Source: Pedobacter sp. ok626
GTDB lineage: Bacteria; Bacteroidota; Bacteroidia; Sphingobacteriales; Sphingobacteriaceae
Assembly (NCBI RefSeq): GCF_900100435.1
Contig: NZ_FNEX01000010.1
Coordinates: forward strand, 185,636-249,635
DNA: 64,000 nt
Direction: 5' to 3'
The position numbers were made by a program, and so were the translations under genes. Every line of letters starts with the position of its first letter. Within the stretch, counting starts at the first letter, position 1. Positions 37,820-45,373 of the stretch are shown here, in pieces. The notes beneath the pieces are model-generated. The model had not been told where the DNA came from and did not search any database. It saw nothing but the letters and a program-made list of their open reading frames with translations.

Positions 37820-39298
37820 ATGAATGTTGCAAAGAGATCTGCACTTATTTTAAATGTTCTTTTGATGTGCTTTGTACCAGTGTTTGCGCTGGCCATCAAT
37901 CCGGCTGGATTTGGCAAGGATTATAATATTGTTGCTTACGGCGCAATTGGTGATGGACGTAAGGATGATGCCGCCGCAATTCAAAAAGCTATTGATGCCT
38001 GTTCTGCTGCGGGAGGGGGGCGTGTAGTTGTGCCTTCGGGGAAAACATATCTTGCCGGACCCTTTAAATTAAAGTCTTTCGTAGAATTTTATGTGGAAAC
38101 AAACGCTAAGGTGTTGGCTAACCCTGATGAACGGGTATATACAGAAAGTGCATTCCGTGCCAATAAGGCTGAGGGAACAATATGGATTGGCGGGGAAAAC
38201 CTGGTAAATGTAACCATTTGTGGGAATGGAACTATTGATGGCAATGGAATCTCATTTATGGGGGCGGAGCTGGAAGATTCTTATGTGTTAAAACCATTCC
38301 ATGTGATAGATCCCAGGCCACATATATTGACTATCGTAGGAGGTAAAAATATCAGAATTCATGACCTTACGATCCGGAACTCCGCTTACTGGACGGTTCA
38401 TTTGATTGGCTGCGATGATGTGGTGATTGATAACATTACACTTTTGAATAGCTTAAAGGTGAGGAATAGTGACGGGATCGATCTTGACCATAGTAAAAAT
38501 GTCCGCATCAGTAATTGCTATATCGAGTCCGGTGATGATTGTATTTGTTTAAAAAACAGGCGTGAATACGAAGAATTCGGGGCCTGTGAAAACATTACAG
38601 TGACCAATTGTACCATGAGTTCGCGTTCATGTGCGATAAAGATAGGCTCTGAAAATATGGATAGCATCAATAATGTTATTATCAATAATTGTATCATATC
38701 AAAAAGCAACAGAGGTATTGGTATTCAGAATAGGGATGAAGGAACGGTTTCCAATGTGATATTCTCTAATATCATTATTGGTGCTCAACTGTTCTCTGAC
38801 GTGTGGTGGGGCAAAGCAGAACCTATTTACGTTACGGCGTATCCACGAGCCAAGGGCAATAATAAAGATGCTGGCTGGCGCTTTCCAAAGGGACAAACAG
38901 AGGGAAAAGTAGGGGCGGTGACAAATATCTATTTCAGCAACATCAAATCGATCAGTGAGAATGGGATTTATGTTGGGGCAGAGTCGGCCGATAAAGTTTC
39001 AGGAATTGTTTTTGATAACATTGACATGCTTTTGCATAAAACCACCTCATTACCGGGCGGGGTTTACGACCGCCGTCCGAGTAATGTTGAAGGCTTATTA
39101 AAAGCACCTACTTCTGCGTTTTTCCTGGATAAAGTAAGCAATATTACTATCCGGAACAGTGCCGTAACCTGGGGTAAAAATCTGCCTGATTATTTTGCAC
39201 ACGTATTGGAAAGTAATGGGGTTACTGGTTTAAAAATGATTAACCTGGAAGGAGATTCTGCATTCCCTGGTAAAATACAGGCCATCAATGAACAATAG
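37820..39298 (+). CDS. GH28-like polygalacturonase-family protein
   Basis: A 492-residue exported right-handed beta-helix protein. The ATG at 37820 gives a signal peptide ending near VFALA; an upstream GTG would overlap GH92. The N-terminus (NIVAYGAIGDGRKDDAAAIQ) and the motifs RNSDGIDLD (Asn216, Asp218, Asp221) and SGDDCICLKN (Asp239, Asp240) match the catalytic aspartates of GH28. The usual GHG/RIK segment is replaced by SRSCAIKIGSE, so the substrate may differ from homogalacturonan. It follows GH92 by 46 bp on the same strand and probably shares its LacI control. In this context it might act on an alpha-linked uronic acid of an inositol glycan, or belong to pectin use; this is open. Confidence 0.85.
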   Translation: MNVAKRSALILNVLLMCFVPVFALAINPAGFGKDYNIVAYGAIGDGRKDDAAAIQKAIDACSAAGGGRVVVPSGKTYLAGPFKLKSFVEFYVETNAKVLANPDERVYTESAFRANKAEGTIWIGGENLVNVTICGNGTIDGNGISFMGAELEDSYVLKPFHVIDPRPHILTIVGGKNIRIHDLTIRNSAYWTVHLIGCDDVVIDNITLLNSLKVRNSDGIDLDHSKNVRISNCYIESGDDCICLKNRREYEEFGACENITVTNCTMSSRSCAIKIGSENMDSINNVIINNCIISKSNRGIGIQNRDEGTVSNVIFSNIIIGAQLFSDVWWGKAEPIYVTAYPRAKGNNKDAGWRFPKGQTEGKVGAVTNIYFSNIKSISENGIYVGAESADKVSGIVFDNIDMLLHKTTSLPGGVYDRRPSNVEGLLKAPTSAFFLDKVSNITIRNSAVTWGKNLPDYFAHVLESNGVTGLKMINLEGDSAFPGKIQAINEQ

Positions 39299-39323
39299 CT
39301 TTATAGACTGAACAGATATAGCA

Positions 39324-39740
39324 CTACGGTCGATTACGATAGTAGTTCAGGAGGGCACTACCATCTCCGTGTTCATCCAATGTAAAGTTGGTTGTCTCTA
39401 AGATTTTAGCCTCTTTGCCCAAGATCGAAATGGTGTAACTCGCTCCGGGTATTCCCTCGCTGACACTCGCCGAAAAGCCGACACCCACAATGTTTTTATG
39501 TAATTTTACAGTCTTTTGCCAAGGCGGTGTCACTTGTTCTTCATAGGTAAGATCATCAGGAATTTCTGTCAAATTAGGATCGGTCATGGTCGGCGTATAC
39601 TGAACCTCCACTTGGAGAGTACCGGGGCCAGTAAGTTTATAGGTATATTCATAGCTGGGTTCTTCATTGTTGTCTTTGGAACAGCTACCCAGCATGGTCG
39701 CTGTAACAAGAAAAAATAGGGTTAAGATTTTTAGTTTCAT
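39324..39740 (-). CDS. Small lipoprotein of unknown function
   Basis: A 138-residue lipoprotein. The start at 39740 (MKLKILTLFFLVTATMLGSCSKD) puts the lipobox Cys at residue 20; an upstream in-frame start would spoil the signal peptide. The mature part is a short acidic linker followed by a single beta-rich domain (YKLTGPGTLQVEVQYTPTM, GASYTISILGKEAKILETT) that looks like an Ig-like or MmpS-like fold. No specific family was recognised. It is convergent with GH28 and divergent from a small hypothetical gene, so it is probably transcribed alone. Confidence 0.75.
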   Translation of the reverse strand: MKLKILTLFFLVTATMLGSCSKDNNEEPSYEYTYKLTGPGTLQVEVQYTPTMTDPNLTEIPDDLTYEEQVTPPWQKTVKLHKNIVGVGFSASVSEGIPGASYTISILGKEAKILETTNFTLDEHGDGSALLNYYRNRP

Positions 39741-39746
39741 ACTTAA

Positions 39747-39782
39747 TATTTGTGGGATTTTTCGCGAAATCCCAGACAAATA
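39747..39782. promoter_or_regulatory. Imperfect inverted repeat between two divergent small genes
   Basis: TATTTGTGGGATTT (39747-39760) faces AAATCCCAGACAAATA (39767-39782), 14 matching pairs with a 2-nt bulge and a 6-nt spacer. It begins 7 bp upstream of the lipoprotein start. It could be an operator or a 5' UTR hairpin of the lipoprotein transcript. Confidence 0.4.
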
Positions 39783-39878
39783 CTATACCATTACAAGAGG
39801 CGAGGGGTTTTTATCTTGTTTAAGATTCTTAACTTTAATCCAATCAAAAGCGAAGGTTTCATTAAATACCTGCTAACC

Positions 39879-40175
39879 ATGATAAATAAGATTGATGAAA
39901 TGTTAACCGAATATGACCTAACTAAAGAAGGCAGTATTTTACCTATGTTAGACGATTTTGATGAAGAAGAGATAAGGGAGTATTGTTGGAAGGTATTGCA
40001 TACTTACCCTGATCTAAAAAAAGAAGACTGGATTATTGGAATTGAAGGAGGGGATTTTATTTACAGTTTTGAAAGGAACTATATTTTTATCACGGACGAT
40101 ATTTGGAGCTTTAATTTGTTTGCCAAACAACCGGTTTTGATATTACTGGCAGAAAAGATAAAAGCATTAAAGTAA
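39879..40175 (+). CDS. Hypothetical small cytoplasmic protein
   Basis: A 98-residue protein with no signal peptide or membrane segment, rich in Asp, Glu, Ile and Tyr. The start at 39879 (MINKIDEMLTEYDLT) is chosen because the in-frame extension upstream reads through an inverted repeat and has unusual composition. It contains KKEDWIIGIEGGDFIYSFE followed by NYIFITDDIWSFNLF. It resembles small orphan proteins that can accompany polymorphic-toxin immunity genes, but no family was recognised and no toxin gene is next to it. Low to moderate confidence that it is expressed. Confidence 0.5.
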   Translation: MINKIDEMLTEYDLTKEGSILPMLDDFDEEEIREYCWKVLHTYPDLKKEDWIIGIEGGDFIYSFERNYIFITDDIWSFNLFAKQPVLILLAEKIKALK

Positions 40176-40240
40176 ACAAGCCGTTAATCAATAGTAATAA
40201 AAAGAGGGAGTTTTTGGCAATGAGATTCCTTATTATTTTA

Positions 40241-40369
40241 TTATCCTGCAAAATCTTTTAGCATATCTATCGAAGGACAAAAGAATAAAGTTCCTGTTTT
40301 AGCGGTACTGAAATCCAAAATCCTGTCGTAATTGCCTTCGGGCTCGCCTTTAAACATTCGAGTAAGCAT
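40241..40369 (-). pseudogene. C-terminal remnant of a DyP-type peroxidase
   Basis: Reading the minus strand from 40369 to a stop at 40241 gives 42 residues beginning MLTRMFKGEPEGNYDRIL and continuing DFSTAKTGTLFFCPSIDML. This closely resembles the extreme C-terminus of DyP-type heme peroxidases, which end in a (M/L)xxMFxGxPxGNxDRxLDFSTAxTGTLFFxPS motif. The upstream frame carries no peroxidase sequence and runs into a long inverted repeat and then the next gene. The piece is therefore a decayed tail of a deleted gene rather than a complete small gene. The call rests on motif recognition. Confidence 0.6.
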
Positions 40370-40384
40370 TTTGGTTAGTATAAT

Positions 40385-40428
40385 AGTCTTGGTAGCGAAT
40401 CAATACCGTTCGATTCGCTACCAAGACT
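40385..40428. repeat. Perfect 17-bp inverted repeat with 10-nt loop
   Basis: AGTCTTGGTAGCGAATC (40385-40401) and GATTCGCTACCAAGACT (40412-40428) are exact reverse complements. No T run follows on either strand, so it is not a classical terminator, although it lies 14 bp after the stop codon of the 246-residue gene on the minus strand. It sits at the junction where the DyP peroxidase remnant loses homology. Possibilities are a rho-type or RNA-stability hairpin, or the scar of a mobile element or deletion. Confidence 0.8.
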
Positions 40429-40441
40429 GTTGATGCAAAGG

Positions 40442-41182
40442 TTAATTCTTTCCTTTGTTTTTGTCATTATAGTCATTAAATGCATTTACATATGCCTCAG
40501 CTAGCTGTGGTTTAAAAGCCGCTTTTTTAGCCATAGCCATCATTTTGGCTGCAAGTCCTTTTTTAACAACGATAGGTTCATTTCCGTAACCTCCGCCTTT
40601 ATATTTCGCCAATACTTCTGGAGTATCCTCAAAATATGGTTGAAGATCAGTATCGAATGCGTTTTTCGCTTTACCTTCATTGTCTTTTGTGATCAATATC
40701 TTAAAGCCAGTGAACAAGGCATTTGTTCTTTTTTTCTTCCATTCAATAAACTCTTCTTCAGTTCCAGCGAATCCTTCAGTATCGGCTTCATAAGAGTAAA
40801 AACGGTGAGCTTTGATTCTACCTGTTGCTAATCTTTCCAACATATGGTCATTTGTACCAAGGCTCTTAAGTTGTAAGTTTTCTAGATCTACAAAATGCAC
40901 TTTGTCAAAAGCCCTGGTCCCAACCTGGTAAAATTTAAGGTCATCGGCTTTATATTTTTTTGCTTTTGTTTTAGGATTAACTGCAAGCTGAGCTGAATCC
41001 TTAAGGAAAATAAAGCGTTGATTATGCCACGGAGCATCATCATAAAGTATAATAGAACCGCTTATACGGGTTCCGTCGTTAAGGATGGCGTAACCAGGCT
41101 GATAACCATTCTGTGCCTTGCTGGCAGAAAAGGTGAATACTAAAAGTATCACCATTAAATAATTTAAGTGTTTTTTATTCAC
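40442..41182 (-). CDS. Exported protein of unknown function
   Basis: A 246-residue protein with a signal peptide (MNKKHLNYLMVILLVFTFSA, cleavage near SKAQN). The start is a GTG at 41182; the next in-frame ATG (41155) would cut into the signal. The mature protein begins with a beta-rich section (YQPGYAILNDGTRISGSIIL), typical of Bacteroidota proteins predicted to bind the envelope. It contains repeated Lys-rich helices and ends in a charged tail (NDKNKGKN). No enzymatic motif or known domain was recognised. It stands alone between the DUF2207 gene (73 bp upstream) and the inverted repeat. Confidence 0.7.
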   Translation of the reverse strand: MNKKHLNYLMVILLVFTFSASKAQNGYQPGYAILNDGTRISGSIILYDDAPWHNQRFIFLKDSAQLAVNPKTKAKKYKADDLKFYQVGTRAFDKVHFVDLENLQLKSLGTNDHMLERLATGRIKAHRFYSYEADTEGFAGTEEEFIEWKKKRTNALFTGFKILITKDNEGKAKNAFDTDLQPYFEDTPEVLAKYKGGGYGNEPIVVKKGLAAKMMAMAKKAAFKPQLAEAYVNAFNDYNDKNKGKN

Positions 41183-41254
41183 GTTAATTCGAGTTTAAAT
41201 ATTTTCTTGAAAGATAATCTTTTTACGGTGTTTCCTTTCCTGTATATTTAGTTT

Positions 41255-43198
41255 TTACCAGCCACCTCCGCCACCGCCACCGCCGCCTCCACCAGAAGAA
41301 CCGCCTCCGCTACTCCCAGAGCTCCAGCTTGAACTTCCTGATGATCCTGAGGAAGAGCCTGTATCTGGTTTACTATCACTAACCGCGCTGCTAAATGGTA
41401 CGATAAAACCTTTTGCAATTTTAGGATAATAAAACTTGTCGCCCTCGTACCAATCAGGACTATAATCTGCCTGATTGAGTAGCTCTTCAAATTTGGCTCC
41501 CCAGGCATTTTCTACATCAAGCGCAAGTGCATAAGGCAAAAATTTCTCAAACAATTCTGGTGTATGTTCTGGCGGATTCAATAGGTTTAAGCGATGTTCT
41601 TCTGCTGTTTCCAGATATATTTTAAATCCTTTAATCTTACTTATAACATCAGTTCCGGATGCTGTAGGGGCCCTGATCAGGTAAACATATACCGCATACA
41701 TGATGGTACTGGTTACAATGAATACAAGTGAAATTATAGGTAGTTTGCTCAAGTTAGAAAGAAGCATATACAGCGGAACCCCGCCGAACCCAGCTCCCCA
41801 AATGATCAGGAAAATTCCAGCAGCCACAGATTCGCCGATTATTTTCAATCCTCCAAAGAAACAAAATCCTCCGATTACAACGAAAGGACTAAGGAAAAGT
41901 ATCATTAAAGGTGTGCCAGTTTCTACAAAAACCATGAATACAACAAATACAGCCAGCGTAATCAGGGTGGATTTGATTAAATGCTTTTTGTGACTCATGA
42001 AAAAACCTTTTAAGTCAAGCTGCGGTTTCAAGCTGTCCTGATGCGCATTTTTTGCCGCATTTATAGTCGAACCATTCGATTTATTGACGTATATTCTATT
42101 TCTTTTGTTGAAGAAGCGGATGTAAATGGCATCTTCTTCTTTCGATAGCAGATTTGTTAAATCCGCTGATTTTTCAACGGCATAGTCTTCTTTTTTAAGG
42201 CCTGCTCCTTTGGTGATTTTTATGACTTTTTTAACAGCCATATTGATGATGGAGATGGCAAAGGACTTGTCATCTATTTTTTTTATGTAAAAATAGCGGA
42301 GTAGGGCTGGCGACCAGTTATTTGGAATATTAAAGCTAGGTATGATGACTGGTTCTTGCGGGTCCCGGCCATAACGCGACCAGCTGATGTAATACCAGGT
42401 CCCAAGACCAATCAGCAACAGAAGGGTTAGTGTTATTTTCAGATAGTCCTGATAAAAAAGTTCGAAATTAGATGGTCTGTGTATAATCCCTTTAGTGAAA
42501 GCTGAGGCCACCGTAAATCCACTTCCCGGTGGCAGACTTTCGGTAGTTTGAAAGCTAACAGACTGGTCGGGATTGATGTTGATGCTACAGTTTTTACTGG
42601 TTGAACCACTAGGACCAGTATAACAGGCTGTGTTGCCAGCTAAGGCCCCGTGAGGAAGTACAATGGTAGCGGAGGCTTTTTCTATTTCAAAATTCCACTC
42701 ACTGCCAGTGACATTCCAGTAAATTTCATCGTAGCTTTTAAAGAAACCAATCTGTCCTTTTGTTTGGTAATTGATTTCATACGTGTAGACTCCTGGATTA
42801 AGAATAATATCTTCGTTTCCCATGTATATACTGCGGATGCTACCATCGTTTTTGGTCTTGTAGTTTTCTTTCTCTCCATTTTTTAAAATGCTCGTGATTT
42901 TAAAATCTACAGATTTTCTGTCGCCAAATATATCTTTACGATACACAGGGATGCTCCTAACAATACCGCGTTTAATTTGATCGCCAGATACATAAACCTT
43001 AATTTTTTCAGATAGATACATCATACCTGAGGTATCAATTCTGATGTCGGTATGAAAAGAAATAATTCTTTCGGATTGGTTCTCCTGTGGACTTTGTTCT
43101 GTAAGTGTTTCCTGTGCAAGCGTTTTTGTGAAGAGAATAGAGCTGAGCAGTACGATTAGGGACAGCCAACGCAGCGCAAATAAATATTTAAGTTTCAT
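41255..43198 (-). CDS. DUF2207 membrane protein with glycine-rich C-terminus
   Basis: A 647-residue protein. A signal peptide (~1-29) is followed by an extracytoplasmic DUF2207 beta-domain (~40-235; ISFHTDIRIDTSGMMYLSEKI, YEINYQTKGQIGFF). One membrane helix (~250-268) leads to a cytoplasmic part (YGRDPQEPVIIPSFNIP), and at least three further helices follow at ~395-510. The C-terminus runs SSGSSGSSSWSSGSSGGGSS and then eleven Gly before a final Trp, a tail style common in this family. It is 10 bp downstream of lemA; LemA and DUF2207/TPM proteins are often paired, but their joint function is not established. Confidence 0.9.
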   Translation of the reverse strand: MKLKYLFALRWLSLIVLLSSILFTKTLAQETLTEQSPQENQSERIISFHTDIRIDTSGMMYLSEKIKVYVSGDQIKRGIVRSIPVYRKDIFGDRKSVDFKITSILKNGEKENYKTKNDGSIRSIYMGNEDIILNPGVYTYEINYQTKGQIGFFKSYDEIYWNVTGSEWNFEIEKASATIVLPHGALAGNTACYTGPSGSTSKNCSININPDQSVSFQTTESLPPGSGFTVASAFTKGIIHRPSNFELFYQDYLKITLTLLLLIGLGTWYYISWSRYGRDPQEPVIIPSFNIPNNWSPALLRYFYIKKIDDKSFAISIINMAVKKVIKITKGAGLKKEDYAVEKSADLTNLLSKEEDAIYIRFFNKRNRIYVNKSNGSTINAAKNAHQDSLKPQLDLKGFFMSHKKHLIKSTLITLAVFVVFMVFVETGTPLMILFLSPFVVIGGFCFFGGLKIIGESVAAGIFLIIWGAGFGGVPLYMLLSNLSKLPIISLVFIVTSTIMYAVYVYLIRAPTASGTDVISKIKGFKIYLETAEEHRLNLLNPPEHTPELFEKFLPYALALDVENAWGAKFEELLNQADYSPDWYEGDKFYYPKIAKGFIVPFSSAVSDSKPDTGSSSGSSGSSSWSSGSSGGGSSGGGGGGGGGGGW

Positions 43199-43208
43199 TT
43201 TTGTTGAT

Positions 43209-43757
43209 TTAAAAGGAAACCTTTACCGGTTCGCGTTCTGTAGAATTGTTTATTTCGAAGAAAATGCCATTTTCAAATCCAAAGATGGATGCAATAAGGT
43301 TGGAAGGGAAGGATTGAACCTGAATGTTATTTTCCCTTACGGTCCCGTTGTAATATCTTCTGGAGAGTTCAATTTCAGTTTCTATGGTTTCCAGTTGAGT
43401 TTGGAGCTGTTGGAAATTGGTATTTGCTTTCAAATCAGGGTAACTTTCAGCAATGAGCATCAATCTACTGATGTTTTCTGAAAGATGGTTTTCTGTATTG
43501 ATTTTCTCTTGATTTTGCTGGGACTGAATTGCTTCATTACGCAATCGGACCAGATCTTGCATCAGTTTTTGTTCATGATTTGCATAACCCTTCACCGTTT
43601 CAATGAGGTTCGGGATCAATTCATACCGTTTCTTCAAATACACATCGATTCCGCTCCAGGCTTCTTTCATCCTGTTTTTCTTGTTCACAAGTGCATTGTA
43701 ATAAAATATGCTGCTAACTATTAGCAAGCAAACTAGGGCGATTAAGATGTATAACAT
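43209..43757 (-). CDS. lemA: LemA family protein
   Basis: A 182-residue protein with a single N-terminal membrane helix (MLYILIALVCLLIVSSIFYY) and a long helical domain. The family hallmarks YNALVNKKNRMKEAWSGIDV, KKRYELIPNLIETVKGYANH, YPDLKANTNFQQLQTQLETIE and RRYYNGTVRENN are complete. LemA proteins are thought to form antiparallel helical bundles facing the periplasm; their biochemical role is unclear. It is transcribed first in a two-gene unit with the DUF2207 protein (10 bp spacing). The isomerase-like gene ends 33 bp upstream on the same strand, so read-through from it is possible. Confidence 0.95.
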   Translation of the reverse strand: MLYILIALVCLLIVSSIFYYNALVNKKNRMKEAWSGIDVYLKKRYELIPNLIETVKGYANHEQKLMQDLVRLRNEAIQSQQNQEKINTENHLSENISRLMLIAESYPDLKANTNFQQLQTQLETIETEIELSRRYYNGTVRENNIQVQSFPSNLIASIFGFENGIFFEINNSTEREPVKVSF

Positions 43758-43790
43758 AGGTAGGAGAAAGATAGAAAAAAATCCAAATAT

Positions 43791-45269
43791 TTAGCAAACC
43801 TTAATTACATCCATATTTAGTAATTGCCCCAACTTATCAATTTTTGAGCTGATATGACCAATACCTACAGCGCAATGGTGTGCAGGGCCATAACTGTTCC
43901 AGCGGTTTACAAAATTACGTGCGCCAATTGGAAATTTATAACGACTGTTTGTATTTCCAATCTGTAATATTTCGCCAGGTACAGATTCGGCTTCAGCGAC
44001 CAAAAGCATTAGCTTCCCAGCTTTTTGTTCAACTACCGACAGCAAGGTTACCGGTCCATTTTTTACTGACATCTCCACAGATACCCCTTTGCCTACTTTG
44101 CCATGATAAACCCCTAAAGGCCTTACTTTTGTTTTACCCTCGGCAATGGCAATATGTCCGGGCCCATCATGGCCCATCAATACTACATCATCATTAAAAT
44201 CCATGGCATAATACTCGGTAAAAGAACCTCCAGCTCCAAAACAATCCATGATTTTCATGGCCTGGGCATTCTTGATTTCGTATTCACCCGCAACAGGTAT
44301 ACCCTGAGCCGTTAATAAAGAGTTGCCTAAAATGATTGAGCTAATGGCTTCCTCATTATCCATATTACCCGTTCCTTTATAGTAATAAGCCATTGAACCC
44401 AGTTGATAATGTGCTACTAACTTATCTAACGCAACAGATGTAATCGCGGACTTTTCAAGTTCTTCTGCCGGACAATCAGGTTGTACATCGAAGGTGCTGC
44501 TGAACAATTGAAGTCTGTCGTTCATTTCCTGTTTTGTCACCTGCTTACGCAAGGCAGCCAGCTCTTCTACCTCAATGAGCTCAATATGGCCGCCAAAATG
44601 GGCATATTGCTGAGTGAGGTCAGAATAAATATCCAGCATGCCACTGTAATAATGTCCCATGCAACCCATGCGGTTATAGAACATGGTATTGGCTACTTTT
44701 GCAGCTTCAACCCACTCTGTAATTTCATTCCAGCATTCCGGATCGTTTTTTAGCATTCCTGTAATCTGCTGAAACTTGATGCCGACTCTGTTGAAAACGT
44801 TAGCTATTTCGGGTACGGGACAGGCTGAACAATAAGAAAGCCATTCGCCAGTCATTTTGGTTCGATCGGTCATAGCATTAAAAGAGGTGTAATCAATGGC
44901 CGCATCTGGGCTTAAATTAAGGATGATTACAGGAACCTTCGCACGCTGTACCACAGGTAAAACCGTGGAGGAAAGTGCGTAGGTAGTAACATATAAAAAG
45001 ATCAGATCAACATCGGCGGTTTTAAAAAGCTTACCTGCAGCAAAAGCTTTGTCCGTATTGTCGACCAACCCCGCATTAACGATTTGAGGATGAATATTGG
45101 AGAGATTTTGCTCAACTACGTTCAGATAACCTTCAAGTCGTTCTTTTAAACCCTCAAATTGAGGCCAATAGGTGTCGAGACCAATGCCAAATAAACCTAT
45201 TTTTAGGGTCGAATTTGATTTTTTAGTTAAAAATGATTGTTTTGCCGAACTTGGTGCTATATTATTCAT
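43791..45269 (-). CDS. L-fucose/L-arabinose isomerase-family protein
   Basis: A 492-residue cytoplasmic enzyme. Two Rossmann-like N-terminal domains (IGLFGIGLDTYWPQFEGL, VDLIFLYVTTYALSSTVLP, VPVIILNLSPDAAIDY) and the C-terminal substrate/metal region (GTGNMDNEEAISSIILGNSL, AGEYEIKNAQAMKIMD, GHDGPGHIAIAEG) match the fold of L-fucose and L-arabinose isomerases. It is closest in style to the uncharacterised branch seen in Bacteroidota. Such enzymes use a divalent metal to interconvert aldose and ketose. A divergent AraC regulator lies 104 bp away, a typical arrangement for a sugar-specific switch. The sugar is unknown; L-arabinose, L-fucose and L-rhamnose are all possible given the glycosidases nearby. 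Confidence 0.8.
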   Translation of the reverse strand: MNNIAPSSAKQSFLTKKSNSTLKIGLFGIGLDTYWPQFEGLKERLEGYLNVVEQNLSNIHPQIVNAGLVDNTDKAFAAGKLFKTADVDLIFLYVTTYALSSTVLPVVQRAKVPVIILNLSPDAAIDYTSFNAMTDRTKMTGEWLSYCSACPVPEIANVFNRVGIKFQQITGMLKNDPECWNEITEWVEAAKVANTMFYNRMGCMGHYYSGMLDIYSDLTQQYAHFGGHIELIEVEELAALRKQVTKQEMNDRLQLFSSTFDVQPDCPAEELEKSAITSVALDKLVAHYQLGSMAYYYKGTGNMDNEEAISSIILGNSLLTAQGIPVAGEYEIKNAQAMKIMDCFGAGGSFTEYYAMDFNDDVVLMGHDGPGHIAIAEGKTKVRPLGVYHGKVGKGVSVEMSVKNGPVTLLSVVEQKAGKLMLLVAEAESVPGEILQIGNTNSRYKFPIGARNFVNRWNSYGPAHHCAVGIGHISSKIDKLGQLLNMDVIKVC

Positions 45270-45308
45270 ATCAGGTTTTATATTAATGGTTAAGCAAACT
45301 TTGCCATT

Positions 45309-45325
45309 TAACTTTGATTAATCAA
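45309..45325 (+). promoter_or_regulatory. -7 box and overlapping palindrome upstream of araC-type gene
   Basis: TAACTTTG at 45309-45316 is a perfect match to the Bacteroidota -7 consensus. It overlaps the exact 12-bp palindrome TTGATTAATCAA (45314-45325), which would sit near the transcription start. A repressor or the AraC-type protein itself could act here. The region is shared with the divergent isomerase gene. Confidence 0.45.
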
Positions 45326-45373
45326 TGTACAATCTGATAAACAAGATATACTTATTGAGAAACCTTAATCTAT

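Noticed and set aside
40385..40428. Classical rho-independent terminator of the 246-residue gene
   Set aside because: The stem is perfect, but neither strand has a T run after it, so it is listed as an inverted repeat only.
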